In this document: piece by piece, positions 7,701-13,495 of the stretch
How the letters are laid out: each line of letters begins with the position of its first letter
Position numbering within the stretch: position 1 is the stretch's first letter
Origin: Bacillota bacterium
Lineage (GTDB): Bacteria > Bacillota > Clostridia > Lachnospirales > Lachnospiraceae
Length of the DNA stretch: 13,495 nucleotides
Assembly (NCBI GenBank): GCA_023415475.1
Contig: JAEZKL010000043.1
Location: 1 to 13,495 of the forward strand
Direction: 5' to 3'
Position numbers and translations under genes: made by a program
Notes under the pieces: generated by a model
Told to the model about the DNA's origin: nothing
Databases searched by the model: none
Seen by the model: only the letters and a program-made list of their open reading frames with translations

Positions 7701-8344
7701 TGATTGGGGAGATAAAGACAAAGATAAAGGAGCTCGGAGATGTGAATGTGAATGCCATTGAAGATTTCCGCAATCTGTCTGAGCGATATGAATTCCTGCA
7801 TACCCAGCGTGAGGATCTGGTTAAGGCGGAGGAAGCTTTATTACAGATCATTAATGAGCTGGATACCGAAATGCGAATTCAATTTGCAGAGAAATTTAAA
7901 GCGATTAACGAGGAGTTCAATGTAGTATTTAAAGAGTTGTTCGGTGGTGGACAGGCAGATCTGGAGCTTACGGAAAGTGAAGATATACTGGAAGCAGGTA
8001 TCCGTATCAATGCACAGCCTCCCGGCAAGAAGCTTCAGAACATGATGCAGCTATCCGGTGGTGAGAAGGCTCTTACAGCAATATCCTTATTGTTTGCAAT
8101 TCAGAACCTAAAGCCCTCACCCTTCTGTCTTCTGGATGAGATTGAAGCTGCCTTGGACGATTCCAATGTTGGCCGTTTTGCAAAATATCTGCATAAACTG
8201 ACGAAGGATACCCAGTTCATAATCATCACCCATCGTAGAGGTACCATGGCGGCTGCAGATATTCTTTACGGTATCACGATGCAGGAGAAGGGTGTGTCAA
8301 CCTTGGTATCTGTTAACTTGATTGAGGGTCAGTTGGATAAATAA
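4784..8344 (+). CDS. smc: Chromosome segregation protein SMC
   Basis: SMC forms an ATP-driven ring dimer, with ScpA and ScpB, that compacts and segregates chromosomes. The 1186-residue protein has all parts of the family. An N-terminal ATPase lobe carries Walker A GPNGSGKS (31-38). A first coiled coil covers about 170-500. The hinge covers about 510-670, with GYGISIKKV, the GG at 546-547 and the closing GGSISGG. A returning coiled coil reaches about 990. The C-terminal lobe carries the signature LSGGEKAL (1090-1097) and Walker B CLLDEIEAALDD (1115-1126). All catalytic motifs are intact. ATG 4784 follows GGGAG (4772-4776) by seven bases. The overlapping ATG at 4780 is in another frame and closes quickly. 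It normally sits tightly between rnc and ftsY, but here both junctions are expanded by repeats. Confidence 0.97.
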   Translation: MYLKSIEVHGFKSFANKIVLEFHDGITGIVGPNGSGKSNVADAVRWVLGEQSAKQLRGAKMEDVIFSGTQTRKPLGYAFVAITLDNSDHKLPIEYEEVTVARRVYRSGESEYLINGTSCRLKDVNELFMDTGIGKEGYSIIGQGQIDKILSGKPEDRRELFDEAAGIVKFKRRKHAAEKNLEEEKLNLSRITDIIKEIEKQLAPLEKQSAVAKIYLKLKEELKSLEVNQFLKEYDKLRSSKDQLEEKLNIATVDFESTKLEYENTKEEYIRLEQQLEECDQVIEQDKNTFNELKLRKEKAEGEIKVLKEQISSLQQNDVYIQSRIENTKKEVDTKKTEESNYLSEKASIDDKIAGMDDLLTAALKELNSIKENILKYSKEIEECNNGIFEHLNINSGIKSNMQRYETMLEQNTLRKADLNQRILKNKSEECLYDETIEASKESLRQVSEVIIEQTSRSAQLEQSINNIQLNIDSINIEYNELQARYLGEKSRLDSLMNLTERYEGYGISIKKVMERKPQMPGIIGVVADIIKVDKAYETAIETALGGTIQNIVTDNEATAKSLIQYLKQNKFGRATFLPLTNMSAGNGMNQDKVLKEPGVLGIASNLVEADTRFNSLIDYLLGRIIVVDDIDHATIIAKKYNYSLRIVTLEGELLTPGGSISGGAYKNSSNLLGRRREIEEMEDAVNSLEKQTKELILRKEEARDNRTRLREELEALKQSLQEKFLEQNTAKLKLDRELSRKAESEAIYQEYVKELQEIELQARDLKDNLAKLDDSLSKNSQQNKEKETLIEQLNKKLEEERGLEQEANEKASALKLEMSTLEQSNQFILENIRRVKKEIEKLFEEESSLTSDIKRASFIIEEKNLTIRQAEEQIVSFESQITELEDKIKNKSAQREHITSIHKNFFAKREELSNRMNELDKECFRLNGQREKIIEQTDLQMSYMWEEYELTYSTAAEYPIDEEISLTQAKKMIGEIKTKIKELGDVNVNAIEDFRNLSERYEFLHTQREDLVKAEEALLQIINELDTEMRIQFAEKFKAINEEFNVVFKELFGGGQADLELTESEDILEAGIRINAQPPGKKLQNMMQLSGGEKALTAISLLFAIQNLKPSPFCLLDEIEAALDDSNVGRFAKYLHKLTKDTQFIIITHRRGTMAAADILYGITMQEKGVSTLVSVNLIEGQLDK

Positions 8345-8395
8345 GCTTCATTAATTTGTGTGTTATCGAATAAATTAATAATAGTCATTATACAT

Positions 8396-8432
8396 AGAAT
8401 CCCCGCCTGACTCAGGCGGTGGATTCTTATCA
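8396..8432 (+). terminator. Strong hairpin terminator after smc
   Basis: GAATCC (8397-8402) pairs with GGATTC (8421-8426). CCGCCTG (8403-8409) pairs with CAGGCGG (8413-8419) around the loop ACT. One T (8420) is bulged. The 13-bp GC-rich stem is by far the most stable in the window. A short T-containing run (TTAT) follows, and there is no long T-tract. Confidence 0.75.
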
Positions 8433-8641
8433 TTCATACATGCTTCATAAAATATCTGTGATGCTGATATTCTTGAATACATGATTCATTAAATATCTGC
8501 GAAGCTAATATTCTTGATTCCTTGATACATAAATGTCTGCGAAACTGATTATATTGTGAATACTTGATTCATTAAATATTTGTGAAGCTGATATTTTATG
8601 AATACATGATTAAAAAAATATCTGCGATGCAAATATTTTAT
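8431..8641. repeat. Array of five degenerate ~42-bp tandem repeats between smc and ftsY
   Basis: Units lie at about 8431-8474, 8475-8515, 8516-8557, 8558-8599 and 8600-8641. Each has the pattern GAATACATGATTCATT followed by AAATATCTGCGAAGCTGATATT with changes. Two dyads recur per unit: TGAAT/ATTCA around a 5-nt loop, and AATATC/GATATT around a GCGAAGC-like core (GTGATGC, GCGAAGC, GCGAAAC, GTGAAGC, GCGATGC). No credible reading frame runs through it. Copies have diverged, so the array is not recent. Function is unknown. Confidence 0.8.
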
Positions 8642-8804
8642 TAATAGGATGAAATCTTAAGTTCATTAATCAAAATAATTCATATGATATTTTGACGAAA
8701 ATGAAAGAATCGTCTTGCTTGTATGTCGATGAAATGATATTATGAATTTTAATAAAATTGGAACGTTATAATTATGCATAGAGTGAAAGGTATGGTTATC
8801 GGAT
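8642..8804 (+). promoter_or_regulatory. ftsY upstream region with a possible -10 element
   Basis: TATAAT at 8767-8772 is a perfect -10 match about 33 bp before ftsY, but no convincing -35 lies 16-18 bp upstream (best AATTTT or GAATTT). TTGACG at 8692-8697 is a good -35 without a matching -10. A promoter is expected here because the terminator at 8396 separates ftsY from smc. Confidence 0.3.
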
Positions 8805-9737
8805 ATGGGAGAGAATAAATCGGGTTTTTTCAGTAAACTGGTACAGGGGCTGTCTAAGACACGCAATAATATCGTAAATGGAATTGACGCTATTTTTAGC
8901 GGCTTTTCCAGCATTGATGATGATTTTTATGAAGAGCTGGAGGAAATTCTTATCATGGCGGACCTTGGTATCAATACCACCACAGCCATTATCGAGGATC
9001 TTCGTCAAAAGGTGAAGGAGAATAAGATCAAGGATCCTTCCGAATGCCGTCAGCTCTTAATTAACAGTATGAAAGAGCAGATGCAGCTTGCAGATAACGC
9101 TTATGAATTTGAAAACAGAAAATCAGTTGTACTATTAATCGGAGTGAATGGTGTTGGTAAGACTACCTCGGTTGGTAAGCTTGCCGGTCAAATGAAGGAT
9201 ATGGGCAAAAAGGTTATGGTTGCCGCAGCCGATACCTTCCGTGCCGCAGCGATTGAACAGCTGACTGAATGGGCTCACAGAGCCAATGTAGAGATTATTG
9301 CACAGAAGGAAGGCTCCGATCCCGCAGCAGTGATTTATGATGCCGTAACCGCAGCGAAAGCACGAAATACAGATGTGTTATTATGTGACACGGCAGGACG
9401 TCTCCATAATAAGAAAAATCTTATGGAGGAATTAAAGAAAATAGACCGGGTAATCGAGCGTGAATATCCTGAGGCTTACCGTGAGACCTTAGTTGTTCTG
9501 GATGGTACTACCGGACAGAATGCACTTGCTCAGGCAAAGGAATTCAATGAGGTGGCTGAGATCACCGGTATCGTACTTACCAAGTTGGACGGTACAGCAA
9601 AAGGTGGTATTGCCATCGCGATTCAATCCGAGCTTGGTATACCGGTGAAATACATCGGTATCGGTGAAAAAATTGATGATCTTCAGAAGTTCAACGCAGA
9701 GGATTTCATCAATGCATTGTTTCAGAAGAATGAATAG
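8805..9737 (+). CDS. ftsY: Signal recognition particle receptor FtsY
   Basis: FtsY is the membrane-associated GTPase that docks SRP-ribosome complexes and hands nascent membrane proteins to SecYEG. The 310-residue protein has a short N-terminal segment with FFSKLVQGLSKTRNNIVNGID, no long acidic A domain, then the N helical bundle (IDDDFYEELEEILIMADLGI) and the GTPase domain. G1 is GVNGVGKTT (113-121). The insertion-box region continues with AADTFRAAAIEQL. G3 is DTAGR (195-199), G4 is TKLDG (259-263), and the closing GIGEKIDDLQKF is characteristic of FtsY rather than Ffh. ATG 8805 is the only in-frame start after the stop at 8784. Its ribosome binding site is weak and distant (GAAAGG, 8785-8790), so translation may be modest. 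The usual neighbour ffh is not downstream. Confidence 0.96.
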   Translation: MGENKSGFFSKLVQGLSKTRNNIVNGIDAIFSGFSSIDDDFYEELEEILIMADLGINTTTAIIEDLRQKVKENKIKDPSECRQLLINSMKEQMQLADNAYEFENRKSVVLLIGVNGVGKTTSVGKLAGQMKDMGKKVMVAAADTFRAAAIEQLTEWAHRANVEIIAQKEGSDPAAVIYDAVTAAKARNTDVLLCDTAGRLHNKKNLMEELKKIDRVIEREYPEAYRETLVVLDGTTGQNALAQAKEFNEVAEITGIVLTKLDGTAKGGIAIAIQSELGIPVKYIGIGEKIDDLQKFNAEDFINALFQKNE

Positions 9738-9789
9738 TGACCTCGTTACGTTATTCTTTTGATTGTACTTGAAGACAGTGATAAGAAGA

Positions 9790-9818
9790 GAGTTTTGTAA
9801 CTTCATATTTACAAACTC
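9790..9818 (+). terminator. Hairpin after ftsY, possible terminator
   Basis: GAGTTTTGTAA (9790-9800) pairs with TTACAAACTC (9809-9818) with one bulged T. There is no T-tract after it, so it could equally be a transcript-end stabiliser or an operator dyad upstream of the next gene. Confidence 0.4.
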
Positions 9819-9868
9819 CCATCCTATAAATTTTAACGTGTGACAGCACGTAGATGGAGGGTTAAACC

Positions 9869-11086
9869 ATGATGACACTAGATAAGTTTGAAGAAGCAAC
9901 AGAAGCCGTCAAGAAAGTTATACTGCGCACTGAGCTGGTATACAGCGACTATTTTTCCGATACCACCGGCAATAAGGTTTATCTTAAGCCTGAAAACATG
10001 CAATTTACCGGTGCTTATAAGGTTCGCGGTGCTTATTATAAGATTAGTACCCTGACCAAGGAAGAGAGGGAACGTGGTCTGATTACTGCCTCTGCAGGCA
10101 ATCATGCTCAGGGAGTTGCTTATGCAGCAAAGCTCTATAACGCAAAAGCTATCATTGTTATGCCGTCCACTACACCGTTAATCAAGGTAAATCGTACTAA
10201 GAGCTATGGTGCAGAGGTTATCTTATATGGAAATGTTTATGACGAAGCATGCCAATATGCACTTCAATTATCTCAGGAGAAGGGCTACACCTTTATTCAT
10301 CCCTTTAATGATGAGGGCGTAGCAACCGGTCAGGGTACCATTGCCATGGAGATATTTAAAGATCTTCCGACGGTAGATATTATTCTGGCACCGGTTGGTG
10401 GCGGTGGTCTGTTAGCGGGTGTCGCTACTCTTGCTAAGATGCTCAATCCGAATGTCAAGGTAATCGGAGTAGAACCTGCAGGTGCAGCCTGTATGATGGA
10501 ATCATTAAAAGCCGGACATGTTGTGACTCTCCCTCACATTGATACCATAGCTGACGGTACAGCCGTGAAGACTCCCGGTGACGTGGTATTTCCTTATATC
10601 CAGCAGTATGTAGATGATATTATAACCGTTGAGGATCAGGAGCTAATTGTTAACTTCTTGGATATCATTGAAAATCATAAGATGGTGGTTGAAAATTCCG
10701 GTCTTCTTACTGTAGCAGCGTTAAAGCATCTGAATTGCAAGGATAAGAAGGTAGTTTCCATCCTAAGCGGTGGCAATATGGATATCATAACGGTAGCATC
10801 AATAGTACAGCACGGCTTAATTCAAAGAGGAAGAGTATTTACCGTATCCGTTCTGCTTCCGGACCGTCCCGGTGAGCTTGTAAATGTAGCAAGTATTATA
10901 GCGAAAGCTCAGGGTAATGTTATCCGTCTTGACCATAACCAATTTGTAAGTATCAACCGAAATGCTGCAGTGGAATTAACCATTACCATGGAGACCTTCG
11001 GACAGGAGCATAAGCAGGAGATTGTACAGGCCCTGATCGATCATGGTTATAATCCGAAGATCTGCCAGCCGAACAAATTATATTAG
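9869..11086 (+). CDS. ilvA: Threonine ammonia-lyase (threonine dehydratase) with C-terminal ACT domain
   Basis: This PLP enzyme deaminates L-threonine to 2-oxobutyrate, feeding isoleucine synthesis or, in anaerobes, threonine fermentation to propionate. The fold-type II catalytic domain occupies residues 1 to about 320. The PLP lysine is K51 in TGAYKVRGA, the substrate/cofactor loop is SAGNHAQG, and the phosphate-cradling glycine loop is PVGGGGLLAG. A short ACT domain follows at about 325-400 (VFTVSVLLPDRPGELVNVASIIAKAQGNV), a likely site for allosteric amino-acid sensing. At 405 residues, with a single ACT domain, it matches the short clostridial IlvA/TdcB type rather than the longer enterobacterial IlvA. 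Whether it is biosynthetic or catabolic is not resolved. ATG 9869 follows GGAGGG (9856-9861) by seven bases. No T-box or ilv genes are seen beside it. Confidence 0.92.
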   Translation: MMTLDKFEEATEAVKKVILRTELVYSDYFSDTTGNKVYLKPENMQFTGAYKVRGAYYKISTLTKEERERGLITASAGNHAQGVAYAAKLYNAKAIIVMPSTTPLIKVNRTKSYGAEVILYGNVYDEACQYALQLSQEKGYTFIHPFNDEGVATGQGTIAMEIFKDLPTVDIILAPVGGGGLLAGVATLAKMLNPNVKVIGVEPAGAACMMESLKAGHVVTLPHIDTIADGTAVKTPGDVVFPYIQQYVDDIITVEDQELIVNFLDIIENHKMVVENSGLLTVAALKHLNCKDKKVVSILSGGNMDIITVASIVQHGLIQRGRVFTVSVLLPDRPGELVNVASIIAKAQGNVIRLDHNQFVSINRNAAVELTITMETFGQEHKQEIVQALIDHGYNPKICQPNKLY

Positions 11087-11395
11087 GGTATTGTTGTTTT
11101 ACATAGAAAATGGGAAAAAGTTCGTCTATTTTACCGATGCTTCAAAGGTTTACAAATATACCTGGGATTGATATAATACGAATATCTTTATATTCTGTTA
11201 TTCTATCAGGTAAATTGTAACCATCTTGTAATCGTGAAAGCACCCGGATACTTAATTAAAGTTGTAAATTATCCGATTGATTTACAAAATTATTTCAGGT
11301 TAGGACAGCATATGTCCGAAGGGCGTGTTAAGCTATCAATATCCCAAGCAATATTTTCTATCATCGAATTCAGATTATGTTTCGTCGATTTAGTA
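11087..11395. other. Long gap between ilvA and the recA promoter; promoter and dyads, no gene seen
   Basis: No reading frame here has a good ribosome binding site. A 60-codon GTG frame (11234-11416) runs into the recA promoter and is not credible. The gap holds a separate promoter (11149-11177), an imperfect inverted repeat flanking it (11150-11164 with 11207-11220), and a perfect 8-bp dyad, TTGTAAAT (11262-11269) with ATTTACAA (11280-11287). A leader transcript, a small RNA or operators are all possible. Confidence 0.45.
11149..11177 (+). promoter_or_regulatory. Sigma-A type promoter far upstream of recA
   Basis: TTTACA (11149-11154), a 17-bp spacer and TATAAT (11172-11177) make a near-consensus promoter about 310 bp before recA, well separated from the proximal recA promoter. 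It points into the gap, so it may drive a long leader or a small RNA. Confidence 0.55.
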
Positions 11396-11424
11396 TTGAC
11401 ATTGCATGGGAAATAAGCTAATAT
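11396..11424 (+). promoter_or_regulatory. recA promoter (sigma-A type)
   Basis: TTGACA (11396-11401) is a perfect -35. A 17-bp spacer and TAATAT (11419-11424) follow. Transcription should begin near 11431, next to the LexA box and about 55 nt before the recA start codon. Confidence 0.8.
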
Positions 11425-11431
11425 GAATACA

Positions 11432-11445
11432 AGAACATTAGTTCG
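11432..11445. promoter_or_regulatory. LexA (SOS) box at recA
   Basis: GAAC-ATTA-GTTC (11433-11444) fits the Firmicute LexA/DinR pattern GAAC-N4-GTTC exactly. It lies at the expected transcription start, where bound LexA would block the recA promoter until DNA damage activates RecA. The central four bases do not follow the Bacillus consensus closely. Confidence 0.75.
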
Positions 11446-11450
11446 TATTT

Positions 11451-11467
11451 TGAAGGCGTGGCCTTCA
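11451..11467 (+). repeat. Hairpin in the recA leader
   Basis: TGAAGGC (11451-11457) pairs perfectly with GCCTTCA (11461-11467) around a GTG loop, just before the recA ribosome binding site AAAGGGAG. There is no T-run, so it is a likely leader stem affecting mRNA stability or translation, not a terminator. Confidence 0.5.
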
Positions 11468-11485
11468 TAAAAAGGGAGATTAGAT

Positions 11486-12511
11486 ATGGCAAAGGATGAT
11501 AAAATAAGAGCATTGGAATCTGCACTTGCGCAGATTGAAAAGCAGTATGGCAAAGGCTCTATCATGAAGCTTGGTGATACGAATGCGAATATGAATATCG
11601 AGACGGTACCTACCGGCTCCATCAGTTTAGATATCGCATTAGGCTTAGGTGGTGTTCCGAAGGGAAGAATTCTGGAGATCTATGGTCCTGAGTCCAGTGG
11701 TAAGACGACGGTAGCGCTTCATATGGTTGCTGAAGTTCAGAAGAGAGGCGGTATTGCAGGCTTTATTGATGCCGAGCATGCTCTTGACCCGGTTTACGCA
11801 AAGAATATTGGTGTAGATATTGATAATTTATATATTTCACAGCCGGATAACGGTGAACAGGCTCTTGAGATTACAGAAACCATGGTACGTTCCGGTGCAG
11901 TCGATATTATTATTGTCGACTCTGTAGCTGCATTGGTTCCTAAGGCCGAGATTGACGGTGAGATGGGTGATTCTCATGTAGGACTTCAGGCCAGACTTAT
12001 GTCACAGGCACTCAGAAAGCTTACCGCAGTAATCAGCAAGTCCAATTGTATCGTAGTATTTATCAATCAGCTTCGTGAAAAGGTTGGTATTATGTTCGGT
12101 AATCCCGAGACTACGACCGGTGGACGGGCTCTTAAGTTCTATGCTTCCATTCGTCTGGATGTCAGAAGAATTGAATCGTTGAAGCAGGGCGGTGAGGTTG
12201 TCGGTAACAGAACCCGTATCAAGGTTGTTAAGAATAAGATTGCGCCTCCCTTCAAGGAAGCAGAATTTGATATTATGTTCGGCAAGGGTATCTCCAGGGA
12301 AGGCGATGTACTCGACCTGGCGGCAGAAGCCGGTATTATCATTAAGAGCGGTGCATGGTTTGCTTATAACGATGCTAAGATTGGTCAGGGTCGTGAGAAT
12401 GCGAAGCAGTTCTTACTGGATAATCCTACGATCTGTGAAGAGGTAGAAGCAAAGGTAAGGGAGAAATACATGCTTCATCCTGCCAAGAATTATAATGAGG
12501 TTCTTGAATAA
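11486..12511 (+). CDS. recA: Recombinase RecA
   Basis: RecA forms ATP-dependent filaments on single-stranded DNA, carries out strand exchange in recombinational repair, and as co-protease triggers LexA self-cleavage. The 341-residue protein is intact. It has an N-terminal helix (ALESALAQIEKQYGKGSIMKLG), Walker A GPESSGKTT (67-75), IDAEHALDPVYA, the Walker B strand IIIVDSVAALVP, loop 1 (GEMGDSHVG), the NQLREKVG motif, loop 2 (GNPETTTGGRALKFYAS) and a C-terminal domain. The C-terminal tail is short and ends KNYNEVLE, less acidic than in enterobacteria. ATG 11486 follows AAAGGGAG (11471-11478). The promoter and LexA site upstream indicate SOS control, and the antagonist recX lies immediately downstream. 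Confidence 0.98.
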   Translation: MAKDDKIRALESALAQIEKQYGKGSIMKLGDTNANMNIETVPTGSISLDIALGLGGVPKGRILEIYGPESSGKTTVALHMVAEVQKRGGIAGFIDAEHALDPVYAKNIGVDIDNLYISQPDNGEQALEITETMVRSGAVDIIIVDSVAALVPKAEIDGEMGDSHVGLQARLMSQALRKLTAVISKSNCIVVFINQLREKVGIMFGNPETTTGGRALKFYASIRLDVRRIESLKQGGEVVGNRTRIKVVKNKIAPPFKEAEFDIMFGKGISREGDVLDLAAEAGIIIKSGAWFAYNDAKIGQGRENAKQFLLDNPTICEEVEAKVREKYMLHPAKNYNEVLE

Positions 12512-12540
12512 AATTTTATTACACTATTACAAATACCTTT

Positions 12541-12620
12541 TAAGGCTGTCCTCGATAGAATAGAAGATTGGTTACGAAGCTTTTGAAGCCTGTCTTTGCC
12601 GCTACTCGGGAACAGCCTTA
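12541..12620 (+). ncRNA. Candidate structured RNA or elaborate terminator between recA and recX
   Basis: TAAGGCTGT (12541-12549) pairs perfectly with ACAGCCTTA (12612-12620). After one mismatch the stem continues with CTCGA (12551-12555) opposite TCGGG (12606-12610), which includes a T-G wobble, then one bulged C and TAG/CTA. Inside, GGTT/AGCC and CGAA/TTTG can form a second short stem. This roughly 80-nt fold is too elaborate for a simple terminator and lacks a strong T-tract. It could be partial termination, separating recA from recX levels, or an RNA element. No family was recognised. Confidence 0.4.
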
Positions 12621-12681
12621 TTTATGAATACATATATAACGTTATTTCAGCTATCATCCCGTTTAGAAAGGAGAAGAAGAT

Positions 12682-13287
12682 GTGATAATTACCAAGCTTG
12701 AAAGTACAGAAAAATCCAAGGTCCGAATCTATATAGATGAGGAATTTGCATTTATATTAACCGGTAAAGAGCTGGAAATGCTATCACTGGAAGAAGGTCA
12801 GTCCATCCTACCCGAACAGTATGAGAAGCTGATTGAGGTACTTATTTATCCCAAAGCGATCGAGAAAGCAATTTCTATTCTTAAATATATGGATCGCAGC
12901 GAACAGGAGCTGCGCTTTAAGCTGTCCAGAGCGGAATTCAGTGAAGATATCATTGACCGAGTGATCGAATATGTCAAACACTATGGTTATCTAAATGATG
13001 AACGCTTCGCGACAGCCTTTGTCAAGGCTCGCAAGAGCAGGAAAAGTAAGCTGATGATAAAGAACGAATTACAGCAAAAGGGAATCTCAAAGGATATCCT
13101 TCAGAGTGTATTTGAAGCAGAGTATGAGGCAGAGGATACGGAGGATGCCGAGATGATCGCGATCCGTAAGGCGATTGACAAAAAGACAAGAGAACACCAA
13201 AGCTTATCGGAAGAGGAAAAACAAAAGCTGATCGCTTCACTTTACCGCAAGGGCTTTGATCTTAGTAAAATAAAACAAAATCTATAA
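12682..13287 (+). CDS. recX: Regulatory protein RecX
   Basis: RecX binds RecA filaments and limits their growth and ATPase activity, so it tunes recombination and SOS strength. The 201-residue protein shows the family's repeated three-helix modules: KAIEKAISILKYMDRSEQELRFKL (about 55-80), DIIDRVIEYVKHYGYLNDERFATAFVKAR (about 93-121, with the hallmark GYLNDERFA), the KNELQQKGIS segment, and a C-terminal LIASLYRKGFDLSKIKQ module. GTG 12682 follows AAAGGAG (12667-12673) by eight bases. The overlapping ATG at 12680 meets a stop at once and cannot be the start. Its place after recA is typical and suggests co-regulation through read-through. Confidence 0.93.
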   Translation: MIITKLESTEKSKVRIYIDEEFAFILTGKELEMLSLEEGQSILPEQYEKLIEVLIYPKAIEKAISILKYMDRSEQELRFKLSRAEFSEDIIDRVIEYVKHYGYLNDERFATAFVKARKSRKSKLMIKNELQQKGISKDILQSVFEAEYEAEDTEDAEMIAIRKAIDKKTREHQSLSEEEKQKLIASLYRKGFDLSKIKQNL

Positions 13288-13342
13288 ACTTTATATTTAT
13301 CATGCGGCATTATGATCCATTTTATAAGAATTTAACTTGCCT

Positions 13343-13371
13343 TTTCCAGGTAAATATAATACAATTATAAT
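13343..13371 (+). promoter_or_regulatory. Promoter for the carboxyltransferase gene
   Basis: TTTCCA (13343-13348), a 17-bp spacer and TATAAT (13366-13371) lie about 50 bp before the last gene. An overlapping alternative is TTGCCT (13337-13342) with TACAAT (13360-13365), also at 17 bp. Confidence 0.5.
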
Positions 13372-13421
13372 CGGCAGAGAATTGATTAATAATTAACAAT
13401 AGAAAAAATGGAGGGCTGAAA

Positions 13422-13495
13422 ATGAGCAGTACAGCACAACTGTCAGCAAGAGAAAGAATTACTTCTTTGCTTGACGACAATAGTTTTGTTGAAGT
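13422..13495 (+). CDS. Acyl-CoA carboxyltransferase-type protein, N-terminal fragment
   Basis: Only 24 codons are in the window, and the gene runs off the right edge. The sequence SARERITSLLDDNSFVEV is the conserved N-terminal segment of biotin-dependent acyl-CoA carboxyltransferase subunits (propionyl-CoA carboxylase beta, methylmalonyl-CoA decarboxylase alpha and relatives), which usually read ARERI-LLLD-GSF-E. These move a carboxyl group between carboxybiotin and acyl-CoA or a keto acid. ATG 13422 follows GGAGGG (13410-13415) by six bases. Which substrate it uses cannot be decided from this fragment. A link to propionate metabolism through the threonine ammonia-lyase upstream is only a guess. 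Confidence 0.7.
   Translation, partial: MSSTAQLSARERITSLLDDNSFVE

Noticed and set aside
8431..8641. CRISPR array
   Set aside because: The period (~42 bp) is close to a repeat alone. There are no unique spacers, the copies are degenerate, and no cas genes are near.
8666..8914. - strand frame overlapping the ftsY start
   Set aside because: It is antisense to a clearly conserved gene start and has no promoter or ribosome binding site of note.
9808..9836. Promoter TTTACA-N17-TTTTAA before the threonine ammonia-lyase gene
   Set aside because: The -10 is poor and the -35 lies in the hairpin arm at 9790-9818. The match is too weak to call.
11234..11416. 60-codon frame from GTG upstream of recA
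   Set aside because: It has no ribosome binding site, runs through the recA -35 box, and resembles no protein I know.
12596..12624. Possible recX promoter TTGCCG-N17-TATTTA
   Set aside because: Both boxes match only partly and the site lies inside the folded recA-recX element, so chance is likely.

Overview
The window looks like chromosomal core sequence from a low-GC Gram-positive bacterium of class Clostridia, most likely a Lachnospiraceae-type organism. The evidence is an AT-rich sequence, GGAGG-type ribosome binding sites, occasional TTG/GTG starts, the order plsX-acpP-rnc-smc-ftsY, an S1-domain protein of the kind often fused to IspH in these bacteria, and a Firmicute-type LexA site (GAAC-N4-GTTC) at recA. 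The taxonomic placement is inference from gene content. All real genes lie on the + strand.

Layout: (1) 1-998, the C-terminal part of a multi-S1-domain RNA-binding protein, ended by a hairpin terminator. (2) 1147-1926, a stand-alone cheR chemoreceptor methyltransferase with a TTG start. (3) 1985-2337, a 350-bp gap with a nested inverted repeat directly before plsX. (4) 2338-3602, plsX and acpP, a lipid-synthesis pair. (5) 3597-3745, three consecutive hairpins, the last terminator-like. (6) 3787-4500, rnc (RNase III). (7) 4492-4739, two almost identical 116-bp elements with 9-bp terminal inverted repeats, which begin inside the last codons of rnc. (8) 4784-8344, smc. (9) 8345-8804, a strong terminator followed by five degenerate ~42-bp tandem repeats that can form hairpins. 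(10) 8805-9737, ftsY. (11) 9869-11086, a threonine ammonia-lyase with an ACT domain. (12) 11087-11485, a long regulatory gap with two good promoters and a LexA box. (13) 11486-13287, recA and recX, separated by an elaborately folded inverted repeat. (14) 13422 to the end, the first 24 codons of an acyl-CoA carboxyltransferase-type protein.

The proteins are housekeeping: membrane phospholipid initiation (PlsX, ACP), RNA processing (RNase III), chromosome organisation (SMC), membrane protein targeting (FtsY), amino-acid catabolism or isoleucine synthesis (IlvA/TdcB) and recombination with its control (RecA, RecX). No complete new protein system is visible. The unusual content is between the genes. 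The normally compact rnc-smc-ftsY cluster is split by two unrelated repeat structures, and several gaps (before plsX, after acpP, between recA and recX) carry large dyads that no gene explains. The best candidates for something undescribed are the tandem 116-bp element at the rnc stop codon and the 42-bp hairpin array before ftsY.
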